Assembly: GCF_027498035.1 (NCBI RefSeq)
Contig: NZ_CP114978.1
Span: 1,178,001 to 1,242,000, forward strand
DNA: 64,000 nucleotides
From: Pseudoxanthomonas sp.
GTDB taxonomy: Bacteria; Pseudomonadota; Gammaproteobacteria; Xanthomonadales; Xanthomonadaceae
Direction of reading: 5' to 3'
A model generated the notes under the pieces. That model was not told the origin of the DNA. It saw only the letters and a program-made list of their open reading frames with translations, and did no database searches. Made by a program: the position numbers and the translations under genes. Below, piece by piece: positions 55,255 through 63,780 of this stretch (its first letter is position 1; the number at the start of each line of letters is the position of its first letter).

Positions 55255-57690
55255 ATGACCCGCTGGATCAAATGGAGTCTCCTGACACTGCTGGGCCTGT
55301 CGGTGCTGGCGGGATTGCTGGCCTGGGCCTTGCTCCGCGGCAGCCTGCCCATGCTGGAAGGCCAGCAGAGGCTGCCCGGCCTGTCCGCCCCGGTGACCAT
55401 CGCCCGCGATGCGCTGGGCACGGTGACCATCGACGCGGCCAGTCCTGCCGACGCCGCGCGCGCATTGGGCTACGTGCATGCACAGGAGCGCTATTTCGAA
55501 ATGGACCTGATGCGCCGGACTTCGGCCGGTGAACTCGCCGCGCTGTTCGGCCCGCGTGCGTTGCCAGTGGACCGACAGCATCGACTGCACCGCATGCGCG
55601 CCCGCGGCGAAGGCGACCTGGCCGCCTTCGCCAGCTCGCACCGCGGCGAACTGCAGGCCTATACAGCCGGCGTCAACGCCGGCCTGGCCGACCTGGCAGT
55701 GCGCCCCTGGCCGTACCTGCTGTTGCGCCAGGCGCCGCAGCCCTGGACCGATGCCGATACGGTCCTGACCGGCGATGCCATGTATTTCGACCTGCAGGAC
55801 GCCGACGATGCACGCGGCCTGGCGCTCTGGCAGCTCAAACAGCAGCTACCGGCCGCCCTGTTCAGCCTGCTCACGACTGAAGGCAGCGACTGGGACGCGC
55901 CGCTGCAGGGCGGCCCACGCGCCACTCCCACGCTGCCGGATGCCGGCAGCGTGGACCTGCGTGAACTGCCTTCGCCCGACCACACCGCCGCAGCGCCGTC
56001 GGAAGCGCTGGCGCCAGGCAGCAACAATTTCGCCATCGCCGGCAATCTGACCGCCGATGGTCGCGCGATCGTGGCCGACGACATGCACCTGGCCCTGCGC
56101 GCGCCCAATCTGTGGTTCCGGGTGCGCCTGCGCTACGCCGACCCGCAGGCGGCCGGCGGCAAGGTCGACGTCACCGGCTTCAGCCTGCCCGGCCTGCCCG
56201 CCGTCATCGTTGGCAGCAACACGCATGTGGCCTGGGGCTTCACCAACGGCTATGCCGCGACCGCCGACCTGTTCCGGGTCACGCCATGCACCACGCTACG
56301 TACACAAGGCTGCGCCGCTTTGACCGTGCACCACGAGCGCATCGCGGTGGCCGGTGCTGCCGACGAAGCCCTGGACGTGCGCGAGACCGAACAAGGCCCG
56401 CTGGTCCAGGACCTGCCCGACGGCCAGGCGCTGGCCCTGCGCTGGGTGGGGCACCTGCCCGGGGCGCTCAACCTGGGCCTGTCCGAACTGGCCCGCGCCG
56501 GCGATCTGGACGCGGCATTGCGGGCGACCGACGGCATCGCCGTACCCGCGCAGAACCTGCTGCTGGCCGATGCCTCCGGCCGGATCGCCTGGCGCCTGCT
56601 CGGCCCGCTGCCGCAGCGCACGCCTGGCTGCGGTTCCGAACGGCTCGTCCTGCCCACCGCTTCGGCCGCCGTGGATGACACCGGCAAGGCCGCCACGCCG
56701 TGTCCGCCCTGGCCGATCTCGACCACCCAGGCCACTGCGCTCACGGATCCGGCCGATGGCCGGCTGTGGACCGCCAACAACCGCGTTGCCGATGGTCCGT
56801 TGCTGGCAACCCTGGGCGATGGTGGTTATCAGCTTGGCGCGCGGGCGCAGCAGATCCGCGACGACCTGCAGCGCCTGGAGCAGCCAGATGAACGCGCCCT
56901 GCTGGCGATCCAGCTGGATCGGCGCGCGATCTTCCTGCAGCGCTGGTGGGCGTTGCTGCAGACCGAGGCCAAGGCCGCGCCAGCCGGTTCGGCACTGCGT
57001 GAACTGGGCAGCGCCGCCGCGCACTGGGACGGCAGTGCCAATGTCGATTCGGTGAGCTTTCGCCTGGTCCGTGCGTGGCGGCTGGCCGTACAGGCGCGGG
57101 TCGAAGACGGCCTGACCGCCCCCGCCCGCGCCAGGCTGGGGCCGGACTTCACGATGCCCGACCTCCCGCAGTTCGAAGGCGTGCTGTGGTCGCTGCTGCA
57201 GCAACGGCCCGTCAACCTGCTGCCCCGCCGCGACAGCTGCGCAGCGATGGCATCGGCACCGAAGGACTGCAACGACACCCAGGGCTGGAGCCGCCTGCTG
57301 GAAGCCGCCGCTGCCCGGGTCCGCGATGACCTGTCCAAGGACGCACCGCTGGACACCCGCACCTGGGGCGAACACAACACCGCCAGGATCTGCCATCCCC
57401 TGGCGGCCGCCCTGCCCTGGCGGGCCAAGCGACTGCTGTGCATGCCGGCCGACCCGTTGCCCGGCGCGGGCGACATGCCACGCGTGCAGGCACCGGGTTT
57501 CGGCGCATCCGAACGCATGGTGGTGTCGCCCGGCCACGAGGCCGACGGCATCATCCACATGCCGGGTGGGCAAAGCGGCCATCCGCTCTCGCCCTATTGG
57601 GGCGCCGGCCACGAGGATTGGGTCAGCGGCAGGGAAACGCCTTTCCTGCCGGGCGCAACCCAACACACGCTGACCCTGCAGCCACAATGA
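55255..57690 (+). CDS. Penicillin acylase family protein (S45, Ntn-hydrolase)
   Basis: 811 residues with an N-terminal membrane anchor or signal (WSLLTLLGLSVLAGLLAWAL). Alpha-subunit motif LGYVHAQERYFEMDLMRR, then the autocatalytic site PGSNNFAIAG with Ser256 as the nucleophile at the beta-chain N-terminus. GSNTHVAWGFTNGYAATADL and the C-terminal MPGGQSGHPLSPYWGAGHED are typical. The family includes penicillin and AHL acylases; the substrate here is not predictable. Periplasmic. Confidence 0.9.
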   Translation: MTRWIKWSLLTLLGLSVLAGLLAWALLRGSLPMLEGQQRLPGLSAPVTIARDALGTVTIDAASPADAARALGYVHAQERYFEMDLMRRTSAGELAALFGPRALPVDRQHRLHRMRARGEGDLAAFASSHRGELQAYTAGVNAGLADLAVRPWPYLLLRQAPQPWTDADTVLTGDAMYFDLQDADDARGLALWQLKQQLPAALFSLLTTEGSDWDAPLQGGPRATPTLPDAGSVDLRELPSPDHTAAAPSEALAPGSNNFAIAGNLTADGRAIVADDMHLALRAPNLWFRVRLRYADPQAAGGKVDVTGFSLPGLPAVIVGSNTHVAWGFTNGYAATADLFRVTPCTTLRTQGCAALTVHHERIAVAGAADEALDVRETEQGPLVQDLPDGQALALRWVGHLPGALNLGLSELARAGDLDAALRATDGIAVPAQNLLLADASGRIAWRLLGPLPQRTPGCGSERLVLPTASAAVDDTGKAATPCPPWPISTTQATALTDPADGRLWTANNRVADGPLLATLGDGGYQLGARAQQIRDDLQRLEQPDERALLAIQLDRRAIFLQRWWALLQTEAKAAPAGSALRELGSAAAHWDGSANVDSVSFRLVRAWRLAVQARVEDGLTAPARARLGPDFTMPDLPQFEGVLWSLLQQRPVNLLPRRDSCAAMASAPKDCNDTQGWSRLLEAAAARVRDDLSKDAPLDTRTWGEHNTARICHPLAAALPWRAKRLLCMPADPLPGAGDMPRVQAPGFGASERMVVSPGHEADGIIHMPGGQSGHPLSPYWGAGHEDWVSGRETPFLPGATQHTLTLQPQ

Positions 57691-57707
57691 GGCCTGGCTG
57701 ACCTGCT

Positions 57708-58085
57708 TCAGGGCAGGCGGGCCTCTTCGGTCAACGCCGACATCAGGCCGCCGAACTGGTACGGCTTGGGCAGAAAACGCACGCCACGTGGCAGCGGCGG
57801 CAGCTGCGACTGCGCATAGCCCGACGTCAGCACCACGGCGATCTGCGGATGCTCGCGCGAGATCATTTCCACCAGCTGCACCCCCGACAGCCCCCTGGGC
57901 ATCAGCACATCGCTCACCAGCACATCGAAGCCCTGGTCATGGATCAGGATGTCGATGGCTTGTGACGCATCCAGCGCGGTCACCACCTCGACGTCATACC
58001 TGGCCAGTCCTTCCTGCAGAACGCGCAGTAATTCCGGGTTGTCATCGACCATCAGGATGCGCAGGTGTCTTGCCATGGCACTCAT
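57708..58085 (-). CDS. Stand-alone response-regulator receiver
   Basis: 125 residues, one receiver domain and nothing else. Acidic pair MVDDNPE (residues 13-18), phospho-acceptor Asp59 in VLVSDVLMPRG, Thr87 in VVLTSGYA and Lys107 in FLPKPY. The form is like the receivers attached to hybrid histidine kinases. No kinase is adjacent. The start may be 58085 or 58076 (MARHLRILMV). Confidence 0.88.
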   Translation of the reverse strand: MSAMARHLRILMVDDNPELLRVLQEGLARYDVEVVTALDASQAIDILIHDQGFDVLVSDVLMPRGLSGVQLVEMISREHPQIAVVLTSGYAQSQLPPLPRGVRFLPKPYQFGGLMSALTEEARLP

Positions 58086-58316
58086 CGAACTTCGGCGGGG
58101 CGTCTGACGGGCATGGGCGCACTATGGCCAGGCCGGCGACAAGAAAACGTGTTCTTTCAAGCACCGATGAACGCCGGCTGGCCCGGCCGGCCGCAATCCC
58201 GCCCTGTAAAGCCTGGATGCACGCTGCGCTGATGATCGTGCAGTGACAATGCTGCTGCACCGCCGCACGAAGACCGTGGCGTGCGCTGACTCCCCCACGC
58301 GACAGGTCTCGCTCGA

Positions 58317-59378
58317 ATGACACAACGCTCCTGGCTTTCCACGTTCCCGCTGCCCTGTGCCGCGTTGCTGGCAGCGGCTTTCGCCGCACCGCCGGCCGAT
58401 GCGGCAGCGTCCGACGACCGCGCAGCCTGCACCGCCAAGGTCGGTCCCGAAGACAACCTGCAGGGCGCGATCAACGCCCTTCCCGGCGACGGGCAGCCTG
58501 CCGTGCTGTGCCTGTCCGCGGGCGACTACCAGCTGCAGGGCCTGATCTCGCTCCTGCGCGACAACACCACCCTGCGCGGCGTAGGCCCGAAGACCGTGTT
58601 GCACATGCGCGATGGCGTGCAGCAACCATTACTGGTGGTAGGCGATTCGGCCGAGCAGGTGCCGGCGCAGCCCATCCAGAACATCACCATCTCCGACATG
58701 GCCCTGATCGGCGGCAAGGCGGAAAAGGAATTCATGCCCGAGCGCCCGTACCTGAGCAATAGCGCTGTGGTCGTGCGCCGTGGCATCAACGTGCGCCTGA
58801 CCCGGCTCAAGGCCAGCAACTGCCGCAGCGCCTGCCTGCTGACCGAGCAGCACAGCAGCGACATCACCATCGACCACAACGAGGTGTTCGGTGCGATCTG
58901 GGATGGCGTGTCGTTCAACAGCACTTCCAGGGTGGACATGCATGACAACAACGTGCACGACAACGTCGCCGCCGGCATCACCGCCGAAGAGATCAACGAC
59001 AGCCAGATCCGCAACAACGTGCTGGCCAACAACGGCAGCCAGGGCGCCTACCTGTCCAACTCACGCAACAACCTGTTCGTCAACAACACCTTCAGCGGCA
59101 ACCACGGTGCCGGCGTGTTCCTGACCTGCGCGATCCGCTTCCGCAACGCCGACGGCAGCACCCAGTGCTGGGACAACAGCGTCAGCCAGAACAACACCTT
59201 CGATGCCAATCACTTCGACAAGGACCCGTTCACCTACACCATCGGTGTGGATAAGGCCGCCAATTGCACCAGCGAGGCCTTCAAGCCCAATGTCTGGAAG
59301 GCCAGCAACCAGGCCACGGCCTCAGGCGTGGACATCGACCCGCAGCGCTACGGCTACTGCGTGCGCCACGAGCCCTGA
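58317..59378 (+). CDS. Exported parallel beta-helix protein
   Basis: 353 residues. Signal peptide (LPCAALLAAAFAAPPADA) and a right-handed beta-helix made of Asn-ladder repeats (DITIDHNEVF, DMHDNNVHDN, QIRNNVLANN, NLFVNNTFSG). The fold is shared by pectin-lyase-like, mannuronan-epimerase-like and NosD/CASH proteins. No catalytic set could be placed with confidence. Six or more Cys suggest disulfides in the periplasm. The ATG at 58317 (TGA-TG overlap with nothing) is the first in frame. Confidence 0.75.
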   Translation: MTQRSWLSTFPLPCAALLAAAFAAPPADAAASDDRAACTAKVGPEDNLQGAINALPGDGQPAVLCLSAGDYQLQGLISLLRDNTTLRGVGPKTVLHMRDGVQQPLLVVGDSAEQVPAQPIQNITISDMALIGGKAEKEFMPERPYLSNSAVVVRRGINVRLTRLKASNCRSACLLTEQHSSDITIDHNEVFGAIWDGVSFNSTSRVDMHDNNVHDNVAAGITAEEINDSQIRNNVLANNGSQGAYLSNSRNNLFVNNTFSGNHGAGVFLTCAIRFRNADGSTQCWDNSVSQNNTFDANHFDKDPFTYTIGVDKAANCTSEAFKPNVWKASNQATASGVDIDPQRYGYCVRHEP

Positions 59379-59394
59379 GCAACCAGTGCCCTGC

Positions 59395-60018
59395 TCAGGG
59401 TGCACGCAGCAGAAGGCGGGTTCCCAATCCCGCCATCAGCGCCGCACTGCAACGGTCCAGCGGACGCCGCGCCCGCAACCACCATCGCTGTGGCAGTGGC
59501 GCGGACAGTGCGCAGGCCACCAGCGCGAACCACAGCGCATCGATCGTGAACGCCAGCGCCGGCAGCACGAGGTAATCCGTTGCCGCACGGACCGGCGGCA
59601 GCAGCGCCGCGAACATGCTGGCGAACACCAACGCCGTCTGCGGGTTGCCCAGCTGGGTCAGCAGGCCCAGTACGAAGGCACCGCGCGTGCCACCCTCCAG
59701 CGCTGACGCGGCAACACCTTCATCGGCCGGGTCGCGCTGCCACATCCGCCAGGCCAGCCACAGCAGGTAGGCGCCACCGGCGACCGACAGCACCCGGTGC
59801 AAGGCCGGCACGCGCTCCAGCAGCGCCTGCAGACCGCACAAGGCAAGCAGGGCGAACACGGCACACCCAAGGCCCATGCCCACCGCAGCCGCCAGGCCGG
59901 CGGCGCGCGAACGCGTCGCCGCCAGCCGCGCGACCAGGATGAAGCTGGCACCGGGACTCATCGCCCCCAGTGCCAGGACGCCGGCGACGGCCAACAAGGC
60001 GCCGCCGGACTCGCTCAC
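59395..60018 (-). CDS. LysE/RhtB-family amino-acid exporter
   Basis: 207 residues, six hydrophobic segments. The family motif AMSPGASFILVARLAATRSR near residue 19 (PGP-like) and GLLTQLGNPQTALVFASMF near residue 120 are present. The GTG start overlaps the asnB stop (GTGA), so it is probably cotranscribed with asnB. Export of an amino acid is likely; asparagine is an attractive but unproven candidate given the operon. Confidence 0.85.
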   Translation of the reverse strand: MSESGGALLAVAGVLALGAMSPGASFILVARLAATRSRAAGLAAAVGMGLGCAVFALLALCGLQALLERVPALHRVLSVAGGAYLLWLAWRMWQRDPADEGVAASALEGGTRGAFVLGLLTQLGNPQTALVFASMFAALLPPVRAATDYLVLPALAFTIDALWFALVACALSAPLPQRWWLRARRPLDRCSAALMAGLGTRLLLRAP

Positions 60019-61709
60019 GAGGCCAGCGCCTGCGCGTGTACGCCGGCAATCGCGCGACCCGACGGATCGGCCGCGTTGGCGAAGCTGGCATCCCAGGCAA
60101 TCGCCGCCGGCGAGGAGCAGGCAATCGACTTGCCACCCGGCACGGTCTCGGCCGCGGCCGGCGACGGGAACGCCTGCTCGAACAACGTACGGTAGAAGTA
60201 CGCCTCCTTGGTCAGCGGCGGATTCACCGGGAAGCGCTTATCGGCCGCAGCCAGTTCGCGATCGGTCACCTGCGCCTCGGCGTGCGCCTTCAGGCCATCG
60301 ATCCAGCCATAGCCAACGCCATCACTGAACTGCTCCTTCTGGCGCCACAGGATGGAATCGGGCAGATAGCCTTCGAACGCTTCGCGCAGCACCGCCTTCT
60401 CGATGCGCTTCTTGCCATCGGCACCGACGGTGATCATCTTGTGCGAGGCATCCATGCGCATGGCCACGTCCATGAACTCGCGGTCCAGGAACGGCACGCG
60501 CGGCTCCACGCCCCAGGCCATCATCGACTTGTTCGCGCGCAGGCAGTCGTAGTTGTACAGCGCGTCCAGCTTGCGGATCAGCTCCTCATGGAATTCGCGT
60601 GCGTTCGGCGCCTTGTGGAAGTACAGATAGCCACCGAAGATCTCGTCGCTGCCCTCACCACTGAGCACCATCTTCACACCCATCGCCTTGATCCGGCGCG
60701 CCAGCAGGAACATCGGCGTGGACGCGCGGATGGTGGTCACGTCATAGGTTTCGATGTGCTTGATGACTTCCGGCAGCGCGTCCAGGCCTTCTTCGAAGGT
60801 GTATTCGAAGCCGTGGTGCACGGTACCCAGCGCATCGCCGGCGATCTGCGCAGCGGCCAGGTCCGGCGAGCCCTTCAGGCCGATCGCGAACGAGTGCAGG
60901 CGCGGCCACCAGGCTTCGGTCTTGTCGCCATCCTCGATGCGGTGGCGTGCATAGCGCGCAGCCACGGCCGCGACCAACGACGAATCCAGGCCACCGGACA
61001 GCAGCACGCCGTAGGGCACATCGGTCATCAGCTGGCGATGCACGGCGGCTTCGAAGGCTTCGCGCAGTTCCTGCTTGGAGACTTCGACATCCTTGACCGC
61101 ATCGTAGTCGCGCCACGGGCGCTTGTAATACTGCTTTAGCTCGCCGGTGGCGGTGTCGTACCAGTGGCCCGGCGGGAACTGCGCCACATCGGCGCAGGCT
61201 TCGCTGAGCGACTTCATTTCCGACGCAACGCGCAAGCGCCCTTCCTTGTCATGCCCCCAGTACAGTGGGCACACGCCCATGGTGTCGCGGGCGATGATCG
61301 CGTGGCCGGTGGCCTTGTCCCACAGCGCGAAGGCGAAGATGCCGTTGAGGCGGTTGAGGAAAGACTCGACCGAATCTTCGCGGTACAGCGCGTTGATCAC
61401 CTCGCAGTCCGAACCGGTCTGGAAGGCGTAGGGCTGCTTCAGCTCGGCCTTGAGTTCGGCGTGGTTGTAGATCTCGCCATTGACCGCCAGCGCCAGCGCG
61501 CCGTCCTCACTCAGCAGCGGCTGCGAACCGCCGGCCGGATCGACGATGGCCAGGCGCTCGTGGACCAGGATCGCACCGTCATCCACGTACACACCGCTCC
61601 AGTCGGGTCCGCGGTGACGCTGGCGCTGCGAGCACTCCAGGGCCTGACGGCGCAGCGCGCCAAGATCATCGCCAGACTGCAGGCCGAAGATGCCGAAGAT
61701 CGAACACAT
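60015..61709 (-). CDS. asnB: Asparagine synthetase B (glutamine-hydrolysing)
   Basis: 564 residues. N-terminal glutaminase with nucleophile Cys2 (MCSIFGIFG) and LAIVDPAGGSQPL, NGEIYNHAEL; C-terminal synthetase with the PP-loop SGGLDSSLVAAVAARYA near residue 237 and SGEGSDEIFGGYLYFHKAP. It makes asparagine from aspartate, ATP and glutamine. The start at 61709 has CAGGAG upstream. The leader at 61933-61781 looks like an Asn-codon attenuator (see separate entries). Followed by an amino-acid exporter gene. Confidence 0.97.
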   Translation of the reverse strand: MCSIFGIFGLQSGDDLGALRRQALECSQRQRHRGPDWSGVYVDDGAILVHERLAIVDPAGGSQPLLSEDGALALAVNGEIYNHAELKAELKQPYAFQTGSDCEVINALYREDSVESFLNRLNGIFAFALWDKATGHAIIARDTMGVCPLYWGHDKEGRLRVASEMKSLSEACADVAQFPPGHWYDTATGELKQYYKRPWRDYDAVKDVEVSKQELREAFEAAVHRQLMTDVPYGVLLSGGLDSSLVAAVAARYARHRIEDGDKTEAWWPRLHSFAIGLKGSPDLAAAQIAGDALGTVHHGFEYTFEEGLDALPEVIKHIETYDVTTIRASTPMFLLARRIKAMGVKMVLSGEGSDEIFGGYLYFHKAPNAREFHEELIRKLDALYNYDCLRANKSMMAWGVEPRVPFLDREFMDVAMRMDASHKMITVGADGKKRIEKAVLREAFEGYLPDSILWRQKEQFSDGVGYGWIDGLKAHAEAQVTDRELAAADKRFPVNPPLTKEAYFYRTLFEQAFPSPAAAETVPGGKSIACSSPAAIAWDASFANAADPSGRAIAGVHAQALAS

Positions 61710-61780
61710 GGGGAAACTCCTGGGATATGCCTTACAAAGAAGGTGATGTGAGGGTAAGGATGGGCTGGCAGTTCAGACAT

Positions 61781-61810
61781 AAAAAAAACCCGCATCCTGC
61801 GATGCGGGTT
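61781..61810 (-). terminator. Leader terminator (attenuator) upstream of asnB
   Basis: Minus strand AACCCGCATC (61810-61801), loop GCAG, GATGCGGGTT (61796-61787), then T6 (61786-61781). A strong intrinsic terminator that sits 71 bp before the asnB start and 30 bp after the stop of the Asn-rich open frame. Ordinary termination of dapE is possible but does not explain the competing pairing. Confidence 0.85.
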
Positions 61811-61840
61811 TTCTGATTCCTTGGCTGTTCCGTTCTTTGC

Positions 61841-61933
61841 CTAGTCGCAGACCCGCATCGGCCGCGCACGATTGTTCGCGCGCAGATTATTGCGGTTGTT
61901 GTTGTTCACGACGTTGGCGCGGCTGGACAGCAT
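61841..61933 (-). CDS. Asparagine-rich leader peptide
   Basis: 30 codons, ATG to TAG. Residues 1-15 read MLSSRANVVNNNNRN and residues 16-30 NLRANNRARPMRVCD, with nine Asn (30 percent). Six Asn codons are AAC, three AAT. It begins 40 bp after the dapE stop. The ribosome-binding site is weak. A possible promoter TTGCGC-17-TTAAGT on the minus strand (61969-61942) would start transcription almost at the ATG, so the message may be leaderless. The frame is too small to be a folded protein; its role is most likely its translation. See the attenuator entry. Confidence 0.75.
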   Translation of the reverse strand: MLSSRANVVNNNNRNNLRANNRARPMRVCD

Positions 61934-61973
61934 GTGAGCGAACTTAACCCGGGTGTTTGTTGCAGCGCAACTG

Positions 61974-63116
61974 TTACGCCAGCAACCGTTCGATCAGGAC
62001 CCGGTACAGGTCCGGCAGCCGTTCCAGGTCGGCCACGCGGACGTGTTCATCGATCTGGTGGATGGTGGCATTGACCGGGCCGACCTCGATGCACTGTGCG
62101 CCCAGCGGCGCGATGAAACGCGCATCGGACGTACCGCCGCCGGTGCTCTCTTCCGGCGCGCTGCCCGCGAATTCGCCCAGCACCTCGCGCGCGACGCTGC
62201 GCAGGCGGCCTTCCGGCGTGTAGAACGGCTCGCCACTGCGGTGCCACTTCAGCGCGTATTCCAGCCCGTGCCGCTGCAGCAGCGCGGCAATCTCGGCCTC
62301 CAGTTTCGGTGCATCCCAGTGCGGGTTGTAGCGCAGGTTGAACAGCACCTGCAGCTCGCCCGGGATCACGTTGCTGGCGCCGGTGCCGGCATGGATGTTG
62401 GACACCTGCAGGCTGGTCGGCGGGAAGCTCTCGTAGCCATCGTCCCAATGGCGCGCGGTCAGCTCGGCCAGCGCGGCGGCGGCCTGGTGGATCGGATTGC
62501 GTGCCTTGTGCGGATAAGCGACGTGGCCTTGTACGCCCTTCACGGTCAGCGTGCCGGTCAGGCTGCCGCGACGGCCGACGCGCAATAGGTCACCCAGCGT
62601 GTCGGTGGACGATGGCTCACCGGTGATGCACCAGTCGATGCCCTGCCCGCGCTCGGCGAACACCGTGGCGACATGGCGCACGCCATCAATGGCATCGCCT
62701 TCCTCATCGCTGGTCACCAGCACGGCGAGCGTGCCTGTGTGCTGCGGATGGGCAGCGACGTACTGCTCGGCGGCGACCACGAATGCCGCGACGCTGCCCT
62801 TCATGTCGGCGGTACCGCGACCATAGAGATTGCCATCGCGCACTTCGGGCTTGAAGGGATCGCTGGCCCACGCTTCGACCGGACCGGTCGGCACCACGTC
62901 GGTATGGCCCAACAGCACCAGCACCGGCGCACCGCTGCCATGGGTGGCCCACAGGTTGTCGACCGCGCCGAAACGCAGGTGTTCGCAGTTGAAGCCAGCT
63001 GCCTGCAGGCGCCCGGCGATCAACGCCTGGCAACCCGCGTCGTCGGGCGTGATCGAAGCGCGCGAGACCAGATCGACCGTCAGATCGAACACATCGCTGT
63101 TGGCCGGCGCGCTCAC
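61974..63116 (-). CDS. dapE: Succinyl-diaminopimelate desuccinylase
   Basis: 380 residues, M20 family di-zinc enzyme. Ligands and catalytic residues are in LLGHTDVVP, YGRGTADMKG, TSDEEGDAIDG, ITGEPSSTD and the C-terminal TIHQIDEHV. The dimerisation domain (GVQGHVAYPHKARNPIHQAA) is intact. It yields LL-diaminopimelate for lysine and peptidoglycan synthesis. The start overlaps the stop of the ArsC-like gene (ATGA). The asnB leader begins just downstream. Confidence 0.96.
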   Translation of the reverse strand: MSAPANSDVFDLTVDLVSRASITPDDAGCQALIAGRLQAAGFNCEHLRFGAVDNLWATHGSGAPVLVLLGHTDVVPTGPVEAWASDPFKPEVRDGNLYGRGTADMKGSVAAFVVAAEQYVAAHPQHTGTLAVLVTSDEEGDAIDGVRHVATVFAERGQGIDWCITGEPSSTDTLGDLLRVGRRGSLTGTLTVKGVQGHVAYPHKARNPIHQAAAALAELTARHWDDGYESFPPTSLQVSNIHAGTGASNVIPGELQVLFNLRYNPHWDAPKLEAEIAALLQRHGLEYALKWHRSGEPFYTPEGRLRSVAREVLGEFAGSAPEESTGGGTSDARFIAPLGAQCIEVGPVNATIHQIDEHVRVADLERLPDLYRVLIERLLA

Positions 63117-63475
63117 GGCGCGATCCCGAAGCGGGCCTTGAAGCCGTTATCGGAAAAGCCCTGGCTCAGCGCCCCGTCATCGGTGATCACCACCGGGCGA
63201 CGAATCAGCTGCGGATGTTCGCGCAGCAGCAGCTTCCATTCGGCATCGCTGCCGGGCGCCTTGCGGTTATCCGGCAGCTGCCGCCAGGTGGTCGAGGACT
63301 TGTTGACCAGCGTATCGAAGCCGCCGGCCTTGCCTGCCCATTCGACCAGCGTCTCCGGCGAAGGCTTGTTGTCACGGTAATCGACGAAGGCATACGCGAC
63401 ACCGAAACGGTCCAGCCACTTGGTGGCCTTCTTGCAGGTATCGCAGTTCTTCAGTCCGTAGATGGTGGCGGTCAT
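63113..63475 (-). CDS. ArsC/Spx-family protein, YffB-like
   Basis: 120 residues. Thioredoxin-like fold with NCDTCKKATKWLDR (Cys11, Cys14) at the N-terminus and RRPVVITDDG, LSQGFSDNGF at the C-terminus, as in E. coli YffB, which lies next to dapE there as well. Members are glutathione-dependent reductase-like or regulatory; the function is not established. Overlaps dapE by four bases. Confidence 0.88.
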   Translation of the reverse strand: MTATIYGLKNCDTCKKATKWLDRFGVAYAFVDYRDNKPSPETLVEWAGKAGGFDTLVNKSSTTWRQLPDNRKAPGSDAEWKLLLREHPQLIRRPVVITDDGALSQGFSDNGFKARFGIAP

Positions 63476-63724
63476 GCGGCGGCTCTCGGATTGCGTGGAC
63501 TCGCGGGCGAAAGGTCAGCGCAGCGGATGCGCCGGGACGCCCTCGTGGGTGGCCTTCATCGGCAGGAATGACCCTACGCGTCGAAGGACATGCGTTGGTT
63601 GGGCGTGACGCGATGGTGGCCATCGGCATCGCCCAGCGGGTGACGATGGTAGACGATGCGGCAACCGTCGTCCGGTGGGTGCAGGCGCGGGCGCGATCTC
63701 CCTGCACACCGTCCGACGGCACCC
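63476..63724. other. Gene-free stretch between dapD and the ArsC-like gene
   Basis: About 250 bp (300 with the terminator at its right edge). Open frames cross it on the minus strand but show no motif or ribosome-binding site. It should contain the promoter for the ArsC-like gene-dapE pair; none was clear. Confidence 0.4.
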
Positions 63725-63756
63725 AAAAGCCAAGGGCCGCAATCGCGGCCCTTGGC
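63725..63756 (-). terminator. Intrinsic terminator of dapD
   Basis: Minus strand GCCAAGGGCCGC-GATT-GCGGCCCTTGGC, a 12-bp perfect stem (63756-63729), then TTTT (63728-63725). It lies 25 bp beyond the dapD stop. Confidence 0.9.
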
Positions 63757-63780
63757 ATCAAACAGCAGGATGTCGAACGA

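Larger units (their letters stand above)
61781..61933 (-). promoter_or_regulatory. Asparagine-responsive attenuator leader of asnB
   Basis: The parts, in minus-strand order: open frame with Asn codons at positions 7, 10-13, 15-16 and 20-21 (61933-61841); an antiterminator half CGATGCGGGT (61860-61851) inside codons 25-28; then the terminator whose 5' arm ACCCGCATCG is its perfect 10-nt complement. A ribosome stalled on the Asn codons leaves 61860-61851 free to pair with the terminator arm, so asnB is read. A ribosome that reaches the stop at 61841 covers it, so the terminator forms. Pairing and codons are seen; the mechanism is inferred from the his/trp/leu attenuators. Confidence 0.75.

Noticed and set aside
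61781..61810. Simple dapE terminator only
   Set aside because: Position 160 bp beyond dapE and the perfect competing pairing with the Asn-rich frame make a plain terminator an incomplete explanation, though it may also end dapE transcripts.
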